Shown one piece after another: positions 1-4,890 of a stretch of DNA of 5,371 bases (the stretch's first letter is position 1; each line of letters begins with the position of its first letter). Made by a program: the position numbers and the translations under genes. The stretch is from Deltaproteobacteria bacterium (GTDB taxonomy: Bacteria > Desulfobacterota > Desulfarculia > Adiutricales > Adiutricaceae), in contig JAITIH010000257.1 in the NCBI GenBank assembly GCA_031279525.1, positions 1-5,371 on the forward strand, written 5' to 3'. A model generated the notes under the pieces. It was not told where the DNA came from and searched no databases. It saw only the letters and a program-made list of their open reading frames with translations.

Positions 1-7
1 AAAGCGT

Positions 8-51
8 CCCCGAAGACGCGGCCCTTTGGTTCTTCGGGCCTCGGTTTTTTT
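8..51 (+). terminator. Probable rho-independent terminator upstream of rplM
   Basis: CCCGAAG at 9-15 can pair with CTTCGGG at 32-38 across a 16-nt loop, and a run of seven T follows at 45-51. A competing stem GGCCC (20-24) with GGGCC (36-40) is possible. It would end a plus-strand transcript entering from the left. An attenuator in a longer rplM leader is the alternative. The six bases between stem and T-run make it imperfect. Confidence 0.5.
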
Positions 52-116
52 GGGAGTTCAGGCTATGATAAAGGGCGCCATGGCTCGTCGACCGCGTTCC
101 GCCAAAGCCTGATTTT

Positions 117-146
117 TTGACCGCCTGGCGAGTCACTATATATAAT
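117..146 (+). promoter_or_regulatory. Sigma-70-type promoter for rplM-rpsI
   Basis: TTGACC at 117-122 (five of six match the -35 consensus TTGACA) and a perfect TATAAT at 141-146 are separated by 18 bp. Transcription would start near 152-154. That is only about 10 nt before the rplM ATG at 163 and almost on top of its ribosome site AAGG (151-154), so transcripts from here would have an extremely short leader. Match quality and position suit a highly expressed ribosomal operon. Confidence 0.65.
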
Positions 147-162
147 AGTTAAGGTGCTTTTA

Positions 163-600
163 ATGAGCGACAAATCTTTCATGGCCAAAGAGCCGGAGGT
201 TGACAAGAAATGGTATCTTGTCGACGCGTCCGGTCTAGTGGTGGGGCGTTTGGCCTCGGAACTGGCCGTCCGGCTTCGCGGGAAAAATAAGCCTATCTTC
301 ACCCCTCACAACGACACCGGCGATTTCTTCGTGGTTATCAACGCCGACAAAGTCGTCTTCACTGGCCGGAAGCTGGACAATAAGCTTTACCATCGCTATA
401 GCGGCCACATTGGCGGCATGAAAGAAATTACGGCCCGGGGGCTTTTAAAAAAGAAGCCCACGGACGTGCTGGCCCACGCGGTTAAGGGCATGCTGCCCAA
501 AAATAGCCTGGGTAGGCGCCAACTTAAAAAGCTAAAGATCTACGCGGGCGGCGAGCATCCCCATTCGGCTCAGAAACCCGAGAAGATTGTGATTCTTTAG
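163..600 (+). CDS. rplM: Large-subunit ribosomal protein L13
   Basis: Encodes a 145-residue L13, a component of the 50S subunit that binds 23S rRNA early in assembly. Family hallmarks are visible: WYLVDASG near residue 17, [14 protein letters not shown], the PHNDTGDF segment, [22 protein letters not shown] and [16 protein letters not shown] near the end. Length matches the usual 140-150. I chose ATG 163 because AAGG (151-154) lies 8 nt upstream and because the N-terminus KSF...W then lines up with the E. coli protein. An in-frame GTG at 154 would sit on the Shine-Dalgarno site, and ATG 181 has no such site. rpsI follows after 28 bp, the normal partner gene. Confidence 0.97.
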   Translation: MSDKSFMAKEPEVDKKWYLVDASGLVVGRLASELAVRLRGKNKPIFTPHNDTGDFFVVINADKVVFTGRKLDNKLYHRYSGHIGGMKEITARGLLKKKPTDVLAHAVKGMLPKNSLGRRQLKKLKIYAGGEHPHSAQKPEKIVIL

Positions 601-628
601 GCCGTTAACCCCGAAGGAGTTGCGTTAA

Positions 629-1024
629 GTGATAGCGACCAACAAGTATTACGCCACCGGTAAGAGGAAATGCTCCATCGCCCGGGTCTGGATGTCCCCA
701 GGGGCCGGCCAGATTCGGGTCAACCTGCGTTCCATCGAAGATTATTTCGCCCGCGACACCCTGAAAATCGTGGCCGAACAGCCTTTGGCCCTGACCAACA
801 CCCAAGGACAGTTCGATTTTTATATCTTGGCCTCTGGCGGGGGGATCTCCGGCCAGGCCGGGGCCGTCCGCCACGGCATCGCCAAGGCCCTTCAGAAGTA
901 CGACGTCAATTTACGGTCGGCCCTTAAGAAGGCCGGGCTCCTGACGCGGGACGCCCGCGAGAAAGAGCGTAAAAAATACGGCCAAAAAGGCGCCCGCGCT
1001 AGGTATCAGTACTCCAAACGGTAA
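629..1024 (+). CDS. rpsI: Small-subunit ribosomal protein S9
   Basis: Encodes a 131-residue S9, a 30S protein whose C-terminal tail reaches the P-site tRNA anticodon region. Visible signatures are YYATGKRKCSIARVW at the N-terminus, a central GGGISGQAGAVRHGIAKAL segment, LLTRDAREKERKKYG and the basic tail ending in the conserved SKR. Length equals that of typical S9 (about 130). The start is GTG at 629, preceded by GGAG (616-619) at 9 nt; no nearby in-frame ATG fits. It is co-transcribed with rplM and followed by a strong terminator, so the two form one unit. Confidence 0.97.
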   Translation: MIATNKYYATGKRKCSIARVWMSPGAGQIRVNLRSIEDYFARDTLKIVAEQPLALTNTQGQFDFYILASGGGISGQAGAVRHGIAKALQKYDVNLRSALKKAGLLTRDAREKERKKYGQKGARARYQYSKR

Positions 1025-1055
1025 ACGCCCAGAAGCCACCAGTTTACGAAATATT

Positions 1056-1087
1056 TCGCCCGGGTTTGATCGCCCAAGCCCGGGCGA
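1056..1087 (+). repeat. GC-rich stem-loop after rpsI
   Basis: TCGCCCGGG (1056-1064) pairs perfectly with CCCGGGCGA (1079-1087) around a 14-nt loop. No T-run follows directly, but a second hairpin with a T-run starts 4 nt later. It may protect the rpsI mRNA end or help stop RNA polymerase. Confidence 0.6.
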
Positions 1088-1090
1088 TTT

Positions 1091-1121
1091 AACCCGACGT
1101 TCGTTGATGTCGGGTTTTTTT
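1091..1121 (+). terminator. Rho-independent terminator between rpsI and argC
   Basis: AACCCGAC (1091-1098) and GTCGGGTT (1109-1116) form an 8-bp stem with a 10-nt loop, and the T-run covers 1115-1121. This is a textbook intrinsic terminator. It separates the ribosomal pair from argC, so argC expression needs read-through or a promoter not apparent in the 37 bp that follow. Confidence 0.8.
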
Positions 1122-1158
1122 ACGCCCTGGTCGCGCCTTTTTGGCGGAGGAAAAAGGA

Positions 1159-2205
1159 ATGTCCTTAAAAATCGGTATTGTCGGAGCCAGCGGCTTCGCC
1201 GGTCTGGAGCTACTAAGGATTTTGGCCAACCGGCCATCCACCGAGGTCTCTTTCGTCACTTCCCGTCAAGACGCCGGGACTCCCTTGACCGAGTTTTTCC
1301 CGAGCCTATCCGGTTACGCCCAATACGAGGGCCTAACCTTGGAGAAACCGGAAAATTTTACCGGCCGGGCGGACGTGGTTTTTATGGCCACCCAACATGG
1401 GGTGGCCATGAACTTAGTCCCCGCCATTTTGGAGTCCGGGTCCCGGGTAATCGACCTGTCCGCCGATTTTCGGCTCAAGTCGCCGTCGGTCTTTGAGCAG
1501 TGGTACGAAAAACACCAAGCCCCTAAGCTTTTGCACGAGGCGGCTTACGGCTTGCCTGAGATCTATCGCTACAAAATCGCCCGGTCTCGTCTCGTGGCCA
1601 ACCCAGGCTGTTACCCCACCAGCGTCATTTTGGCTTTGGCCCCCCTTCTCCGGCAGGGGTTGATCGACCTCAGCCGGCCCATTATCGCCGACTCTAAGTC
1701 CGGGGCGACCGGAGCGGGGCGGGGTTTGTCTCGGGGCAACTCTTTTTGCGAGGTCCAGGACAATTTCAAGGCTTATAAAGTGGTAGGTCACCGCCATATA
1801 CCAGAAATGATTCAGGAGTTATCAGCTTTAGCCACCAAACAGGTTAATTTAAGTTTTACCCCGCATCTTTTGCCGATTAACCGTGGTATTTTATCGACTA
1901 TTTACGTGACTTTAAACCAACCGATTGGGATCAAGGCTTTTCGGGCCGTTTACGAGGACTATTACGAGCGAGACCCTTACGTGAGGATTAGGCCGGAAGG
2001 CTACGCCCCGGAAACGGCCGACGTTAGGGGGACCAATTATTGCGATTTGGGGTTTTTTCCGGAGTCTTCGTCGGGGCTTTGGAAGATAATCTCGGTCATC
2101 GACAACATTTGCCGAGGGGCCGCCGGCCAGGCCGTGGCCAACCTAAACATAATGACTGGCTGTCAGGAAGACTTGGGCTTGGCCGGCCAATCCCTTCGCC
2201 CCTAA
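1159..2205 (+). CDS. argC: N-acetyl-gamma-glutamyl-phosphate reductase
   Basis: Encodes 348 residues. The enzyme performs the NADPH-dependent reduction of N-acetylglutamyl-5-phosphate to the semialdehyde, the third step of ornithine/arginine synthesis in the cytoplasm. The nucleotide-binding loop IGIVGASGFAG lies at the N-terminus. The catalytic cysteine is Cys151 in NPGCYPT, and the HRHIPE motif supplies His211/His213. PHLLPINRGIL is also conserved. Length suits the short (about 345 aa) ArgC type. ATG 1159 was chosen because GGAGG (1146-1150) lies 8 nt upstream; an upstream TTG at 1141 would swallow this site. Placement after rpsI is the deltaproteobacterial arrangement. A small hairpin CGCC-TTTTT-GGCG (1134-1146) abuts the ribosome site. 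Confidence 0.96.
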   Translation: MSLKIGIVGASGFAGLELLRILANRPSTEVSFVTSRQDAGTPLTEFFPSLSGYAQYEGLTLEKPENFTGRADVVFMATQHGVAMNLVPAILESGSRVIDLSADFRLKSPSVFEQWYEKHQAPKLLHEAAYGLPEIYRYKIARSRLVANPGCYPTSVILALAPLLRQGLIDLSRPIIADSKSGATGAGRGLSRGNSFCEVQDNFKAYKVVGHRHIPEMIQELSALATKQVNLSFTPHLLPINRGILSTIYVTLNQPIGIKAFRAVYEDYYERDPYVRIRPEGYAPETADVRGTNYCDLGFFPESSSGLWKIISVIDNICRGAAGQAVANLNIMTGCQEDLGLAGQSLRP

Positions 2206-2286
2206 AGGGCGTAGGGGCAAAGTTTTCCCCTTTAAGGGGAGGCGGCCTAAGGCCAAAAAGGGGGTTTTTAGGCCTGGGAATCCAGG
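2197..2286. terminator. Palindrome-rich region between convergent genes, probable bidirectional terminator
   Basis: Several short stems follow one another. GCCCC (2198-2202) pairs with GGGGC (2214-2218), overlapping the argC stop. TCCCC (2226-2230) pairs with GGGGA (2236-2240). GGCCTAA (2244-2250) pairs with TTAGGCC (2268-2274) and encloses AAAAA-GGGGG-TTTTT. CCTGG (2273-2277) pairs with CCAGG (2282-2286). The minus-strand stop codon at 2268-2270 is inside. No single stem plus T-run dominates, so the exact stop point is uncertain. Confidence 0.45.
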
Positions 2287-2711
2287 CGGATGGCGCACGG
2301 CTTGGCGTCTAAGGCGGCGTACCCGGCGAATAGGGCCTGGCCATTGGCGAGGTCGTCGATGGCCTCTTTAAGGTCGCCTAAGCCCTTGGCCAGGAAATCG
2401 GCTAGTTGTTCCTCTATGGCCGCCATCTCGCTTAGGGAGTCTAAAAGCCTTTCCCGGATTAGGCTTTCCGCCGGAGACGAGCGGCCTTGGGCTAAGAGCT
2501 TAAGGTTCATGGCGGTAAAATCGAACAAGTCTCGCCGGGCCTCGATAAAATTTTCCCACAAGGCGGGGTCCAAGGGGTCCAGCTCGGCCCCGGCGATTTG
2601 CCGCTCCAACTGGGCGGCGAAGCGGCGGTCCAGGTCCAGGCATTTTTGGCAGGCGTCTAAGGTTTCGGCCCAAAGGTCTTTTTTGTTTGGGGCCATTGGC
2701 GCGGCGGTCAT
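2268..2711 (-). CDS. Helical protein, possible FliT/FlgN-like flagellar export chaperone
   Basis: A 147-residue acidic protein predicted to be almost wholly alpha-helical, with no signal peptide or membrane segment. Features resembling FliT/FlgN-type chaperones are a first helix with LDACQKCLDLDRRF, then WENFIEARRDLFDF, a long helix ERLLDSLSEMAAIEEQLADFL, and a C-terminal stretch LGDLKEAIDDLANGQALFAGYA like the end of those chaperones. This is pattern resemblance only, with no diagnostic motif. Known family members hold late flagellar export substrates soluble before secretion. The gene follows the upstream minus-strand gene by 5 bp, implying one transcript and possibly translational coupling. 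The start at 2711 has a distant AAGGGG 11 nt upstream; ATG 2696 is an alternative without any ribosome site. Confidence 0.6.
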   Translation of the reverse strand: MTAAPMAPNKKDLWAETLDACQKCLDLDRRFAAQLERQIAGAELDPLDPALWENFIEARRDLFDFTAMNLKLLAQGRSSPAESLIRERLLDSLSEMAAIEEQLADFLAKGLGDLKEAIDDLANGQALFAGYAALDAKPCAIRLDSQA

Positions 2712-2716
2712 AAGTT

Positions 2717-3331
2717 TTAGTGCCCCTTTTCGCGCAGTCTGGGCAAAAGCTCCTTCAGCTCGTTTAAGGAATCGGTCATTTCGTATTCCAAAACGTCGGC
2801 CAAAAAGATCCAGTCCTTTTGCTCCTGAAGGTTGATCAAGGTGTTTAGGATTTCCACCATCGACTCTAAGTACTGGTTTAAAGCCGAGGCCCCGTCGGCG
2901 TTCTGGCCTTGCCAGAGGCCTAAGACGTGTCGGGTTTGCTCCAGCATGGTCATCAAAAGGTGAAGGGCCTCAAGGAAATTGAGGAAATGCTCGTTGGCCT
3001 CCTGCTCGTCGCCGAGCCGGAAGTTTTCCACGATCTTGGGCAAGGCCTCGACGATGGCGTTAAGATAGCTGGGCCCGGCCTCCAGAAAGCCCAAGCCTAA
3101 ATCCTCCACGGTAAGGGTGTTTAAGGACAGAGTGGAAATCGACTGGCGCTCCACTTCCAGGGCGGCGTGGGGCGCGTCCTCGACGTAAGGGGCGCCGTTT
3201 AAGTAGACCCCGGTGATGACGCGGCCGTTGATGACGGGGTGGTCCATTAGGTTGACCAGAATTTCCTCGAGATTGGCGCCGCCGACGTCGGTCGCGGCCA
3301 TCTCCTGTCCGTCCACGATTAATGATTCCAT
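2717..3331 (-). CDS. Conserved-looking hypothetical protein, beta-rich N-terminal plus helical C-terminal domain
   Basis: A 204-residue acidic cytoplasmic protein. Residues 1-80 look like a small alpha/beta, possibly ubiquitin-like, domain: strand SLIVDGQEM, helix NLEEILVNLMDH, strand GRVITGVYLNGAPYVE, then strands around ISTLSLNTLTVE. Residues 85-204 are helical (SYLNAIVEALPKIVENF, LNFLEALHLLMTMLEQTRHVLGL, SMVEILNTLINLQEQKDW, the last part ending SLNELKELLPRLREKGH). I do not recognise a named family with confidence; my recollection is that similar two-domain proteins sit near flagellar genes in deltaproteobacteria. ATG 3331 was chosen because AGGAG (3341-3345) lies 9 nt upstream; an 18-codon upstream extension would read through that site. 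It is first in a two-gene operon behind a sigma-54-like promoter. Confidence 0.7.
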   Translation of the reverse strand: MESLIVDGQEMAATDVGGANLEEILVNLMDHPVINGRVITGVYLNGAPYVEDAPHAALEVERQSISTLSLNTLTVEDLGLGFLEAGPSYLNAIVEALPKIVENFRLGDEQEANEHFLNFLEALHLLMTMLEQTRHVLGLWQGQNADGASALNQYLESMVEILNTLINLQEQKDWIFLADVLEYEMTDSLNELKELLPRLREKGH

Positions 3332-3340
3332 GCTTAAACG

Positions 3341-3345
3341 CTCCT
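3341..3345 (-). promoter_or_regulatory. Ribosome binding site deciding the 3331 start
   Basis: Minus-strand AGGAG ends 9 nt before the ATG at 3331. It is the best Shine-Dalgarno match in this leader and argues against the longer reading frame that opens at 3385. Confidence 0.75.
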
Positions 3346-3373
3346 GTCGCCCCGGCCGCCCAGGCTCGGCGGC

Positions 3374-3397
3374 GGCCAAAAACAAGGTTTTTTAGCC
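3374..3397 (-). repeat. AT-rich hairpin in the leader of the minus-strand pair
   Basis: AAAAAC (3378-3383) pairs with GTTTTT (3387-3392) across a 3-nt loop, and GGC (3374-3376) pairs with GCC (3395-3397) beyond one mismatch. It falls in the predicted 92-nt untranslated leader, about 30 nt before the ribosome site, and it overlaps the left arm of the larger inverted repeat. Confidence 0.45.
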
Positions 3398-3420
3398 CTG
3401 GGAAATCCTCAAGGCCTCGC
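3376..3420 (+). repeat. Left arm of imperfect inverted repeat
   Basis: This arm matches the reverse complement of 3671-3709. The core AAAACAAGGTTTTTT (15 nt) is identical. After it, GCC, AAATCC, AAG and CCT.GC recur in the same order with small gaps. The arms enclose about 250 bp, giving a unit of about 335 bp. Confidence 0.5.
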
Positions 3421-3433
3421 TGACTGGATTATA

Positions 3434-3450
3434 AGCAATTTAAAGGCCAA
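3434..3450 (-). promoter_or_regulatory. Candidate sigma-54 (-24/-12) promoter for the minus-strand pair
   Basis: The minus strand reads TTGGCCTTTAAATTGCT. Compared with TTGGCACGNNNNTTGCW, it keeps TTGGC and TTGCT in full, with GG and GC ten bases apart, the defining geometry; the CACG-type middle is not kept. Transcription would start near 3423, leaving a 92-nt leader before the ATG at 3331. A TATAAT on the same strand (3433-3428) could also be a sigma-70 -10 element, but I see no matching -35. A dyad CCTGG (3457-3461) / CCAGG (3471-3475) lies just upstream. Confidence 0.5.
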
Positions 3451-3501
3451 CATTTACCTGGACCAAATGGCCAGGTTGGCCTGAGGCCGCTTTCGCCGGT
3501 C

Positions 3502-3529
3502 GCCCGGCTGGGCCGGGTCGGGCGCGCCC
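3502..3529. repeat. GC-rich hairpin plus 10-bp palindrome
   Basis: CCCGGC (3503-3508) pairs with GCCGGG (3512-3517) around a 3-nt loop, and the perfect palindrome GGGCGCGCCC follows at 3520-3529. No T-run is attached on either strand. It lies 70-100 bp upstream of the sigma-54-like promoter, where an activator site would be expected, but its make-up suggests RNA or DNA hairpin just as well. Confidence 0.4.
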
Positions 3530-3636
3530 CCATAAATATTGGGAAAAAGCTATGTTTATTTTCGCTTTGATTGTTTAACGAGGTAAATTTATCGGCTAAT
3601 GATCTACATTTATTTGCCCGTGGCTCGGCCTTTGGG

Positions 3637-3669
3637 GGCCCATTTAGGGGGCCATGAAAAATTTTTTTT
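3637..3669 (+). terminator. Terminator-like hairpin without an obvious upstream gene
   Basis: GGCCC (3637-3641) pairs with GGGCC (3649-3653) around a 7-nt loop; after 8 nt comes a T8 run at 3662-3669. The distance from stem to T-run weakens it. No plus-strand gene lies upstream, so it would end either a short RNA begun around 3590-3610 or stray transcription heading toward the repressor gene. Confidence 0.35.
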
Positions 3670-3670
3670 C

Positions 3671-3709
3671 GCTAGGCTTGGATTTTGGCGAAAAAAACCT
3701 TGTTTTGGG
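3671..3709 (-). repeat. Right arm of imperfect inverted repeat
   Basis: On the minus strand this carries the same CC-AAAACAAGG-TTTTTT core and the GCC/AAATCC/AAGCCT continuation found at 3376-3420. No clear target-site duplication flanks the pair. It lies about 130 bp upstream of the repressor start. Confidence 0.5.
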
Positions 3710-3842
3710 AAATTTACTATGATATTCTTTTCCCCAGATTAATTGAGAAATCTAAGACGGATCAAGTAGCGTTGGATTGCTTTGATTTTTTTGAGTTTTC
3801 AACCGTTTCGGCGTCCATAGCCGAAATTCCTTAGAAGCTGTC

Positions 3843-4571
3843 ATGTCTGAAATTGACGACGTTTTTTTAGAGGCTCTTCTTTTCTTTTTGGCCCAAGAAA
3901 AAAGCCAAAAGGATTTCGCCACCATCATTGGCGTGTCGCCGCCGTATTTGAACGACCTTATCATGAAGCGGCGAAGCCCGGAGGAAAGGACCAAAAGGCG
4001 AATCGCCGCCGCTTTGGGTTATGGAGACGACTATTATGAGGATTTCATGAACGTTGGCCGGGTCTTTTTGTCGCGCGACTCTGGCCTTTTAAGCGACGAG
4101 TCCATCGCTAAGCGCGCGGCTTTAAGGGCCAGCTGCGTTTTGCTCGTCGAACGTTCCCCCCACATGTTTATTGGCGCGAACGGCGAGATCGCCAAGTCAT
4201 ACGGCCCTGTGGAGCGGCCGGCCGTCGTTTTTGGGCCCGACCTTAGGCGGTCCACGGCCGATAACCTGAAGGCTTTTACTTTTACCGAAGACAATATGGA
4301 GAAGGCCATACTGAAAGACAGCACTATTATTGTCGATTTAACCGTCAAAGAGCTTGACTATACCAAGGAAAAGCCAATGTATTTGGTTTGCCTTGACAGG
4401 GGCATGAAAAAGTGCACTGTTAAGTATATTTCAGTCTCAGACCTCGAAGACAAGGTGATTGTTACGGCCGAAGACCCGAAATTTAGGCCCATGCTGTGCG
4501 ATATGAAAGATATCGTCATCGTTGGCCGGGTCCTTATGGTTTACGTCTCTCTCGATTATCGAATACTTTAA
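3843..4571 (+). CDS. CI/LexA-like repressor with HTH and degenerate S24 domain
   Basis: A 242-residue DNA-binding regulator, close in length to lambda CI (237). Residues 8-65 form a Cro/CI-type helix-turn-helix (SQKDFATIIGVSPPYLNDLI, then a basic KRR). Residues 145-240 look like the C-terminal S24 peptidase/dimerisation fold: TEDNMEKAI, STIIVDLTV, KPMYLVCLD, CTVKYISV, then DIVIVGRVLMVYVS. The Ser of the usual S-M pair is replaced by Asn151, while Lys194 in VKY is retained; their 43-residue separation equals Ser149-Lys192 of lambda CI. No Ala-Gly or Cys-Gly cleavage dipeptide is evident. RecA-stimulated self-cleavage is therefore predicted lost. The gene stands alone with no phage genes in view; target and function are unknown. 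ATG 3843 has a weak AGAAG 5 nt upstream, suggesting low expression. Confidence 0.85.
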   Translation: MSEIDDVFLEALLFFLAQEKSQKDFATIIGVSPPYLNDLIMKRRSPEERTKRRIAAALGYGDDYYEDFMNVGRVFLSRDSGLLSDESIAKRAALRASCVLLVERSPHMFIGANGEIAKSYGPVERPAVVFGPDLRRSTADNLKAFTFTEDNMEKAILKDSTIIVDLTVKELDYTKEKPMYLVCLDRGMKKCTVKYISVSDLEDKVIVTAEDPKFRPMLCDMKDIVIVGRVLMVYVSLDYRIL

Positions 4572-4582
4572 AGGAAGTATTC
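4561..4582 (+). repeat. Perfect hairpin with the repressor stop codon in its loop
   Basis: GAATACTT (4561-4568) pairs perfectly with AAGTATTC (4575-4582). The 6-nt loop 4569-4574 contains the TAA stop. No T-run follows on the plus strand, so it is not a standard terminator for the repressor mRNA; it could protect the 3' end or be a protein-binding dyad. Confidence 0.5.
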
Positions 4583-4668
4583 TTAAAAAAGCCATAAACT
4601 CTCTTTTTCCCTCGCCATATTTCTTTTTTATAGTGGCTAAGTAAATCGTTAAGACCGCAAGGCGAACG

Positions 4669-4702
4669 CGGGCGGGTTGGGCCGCTCCGCCCGTTGGCGG
4701 GC
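4669..4702 (+). repeat. Two mutually exclusive GC-rich hairpins
   Basis: CGGGCGG (4669-4675) pairs with CCGCCCG (4687-4693), 7 bp around an 11-nt loop. Alternatively GCCCG (4689-4693) pairs with CGGGC (4698-4702) around TTGG. The shared arm means only one can form at a time, as in an attenuator, although a T-rich but broken tract (TAGCTTTATTTC) is all that follows. It may simply end repressor transcription. Confidence 0.4.
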
Positions 4703-4840
4703 TAGCTTTATTTCGAGACATTGCTTTTTTAGGCTCTTTGTGTTACTGAAAAACGGATATCAAGACAAATTTGCCCTTGATCCTTTTTTGGGGCCAGTTG
4801 AGCTTGAAAATTGAAGCTTTCTTTCGCTCTTAAGAGTTAA

Positions 4841-4890
4841 TGGCCATCATATCCTGGCGGCCTTGGCGGCCGCCAGGCGGGTCTTGGCCA
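4841..4890 (+). repeat. Long stem-loop upstream of the lipoprotein gene
   Basis: CCTGGCGGCC (4853-4862) pairs perfectly with GGCCGCCAGG (4868-4877) around the 5-nt loop TTGGC. Copies of TGGCCA at 4841-4846 and 4885-4890 can pair as an outer stem across small internal loops. No T-run follows. It ends 28 nt before the ATG at 4919 and would lie in that gene's leader or promoter region. Confidence 0.55.

Larger units (their letters stand above)
3332..3842. other. Divergent intergenic region, 511 bp, no convincing gene
   Basis: This gap separates the minus-strand pair from the plus-strand repressor gene. From left to right it holds the leader and sigma-54-like promoter of the minus-strand pair, GC-rich hairpins near 3502-3529, an AT-rich stretch 3530-3625, a terminator-like hairpin ending in T8 at 3669, the right arm of an inverted repeat, and the repressor's upstream sequence. 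Composition shifts abruptly from GC-rich to AT-rich near 3530. Short open frames (3338-3484 and 3599-3742) lack good starts. No strong sigma-70 promoter for the repressor is visible; TATGAT at 3718-3723 and TTGAGT at 3791-3796 are only partial matches. The repressor's ribosome site is weak (AGAAG, 3833-3837, 5 nt before its ATG). Confidence 0.6.

Noticed and set aside
63..302. Minus-strand open frame of 79 codons over the rplM start
   Set aside because: It is antisense to rplM and its promoter, with low-complexity basic content and no family features.
605..1237. Open frames antisense to or out of frame with rpsI and the rpsI-argC gap
   Set aside because: They are Pro/Arg/Gly-rich shadow translations of a certain ribosomal protein gene and of the terminator region.
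1104..1797. Alternative-frame open frames within argC on both strands
   Set aside because: argC is certain from its catalytic motifs; these frames are composition artefacts.
2290..2835. 181-codon plus-strand open frame opposite the minus-strand pair
   Set aside because: It is rich in Arg, Ser and Ala with no domain pattern, spans the junction of two well-formed opposite genes, and lacks a ribosome site.
3332..3385. Longer N-terminus for the minus-strand gene (start at 3385)
   Set aside because: The extra 18 residues are Pro/Gly/Arg-rich and their coding sequence includes the good AGGAG site that serves ATG 3331.
3599..3742. 47-codon plus-strand open frame, aromatic and basic
   Set aside because: No ribosome site at a usable distance; it runs through the T8 terminator-like stretch and the right repeat arm, so translation is unlikely.
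3752..3994. Minus-strand 80-codon open frame over the repressor start
   Set aside because: It is antisense to the helix-turn-helix coding region and has no recognisable features.
4437..4721. Minus-strand 94-codon open frame at the 3' end of the repressor gene
   Set aside because: About half is antisense to the S24-like domain; the rest translates GC-rich hairpins. No ribosome site or family pattern.
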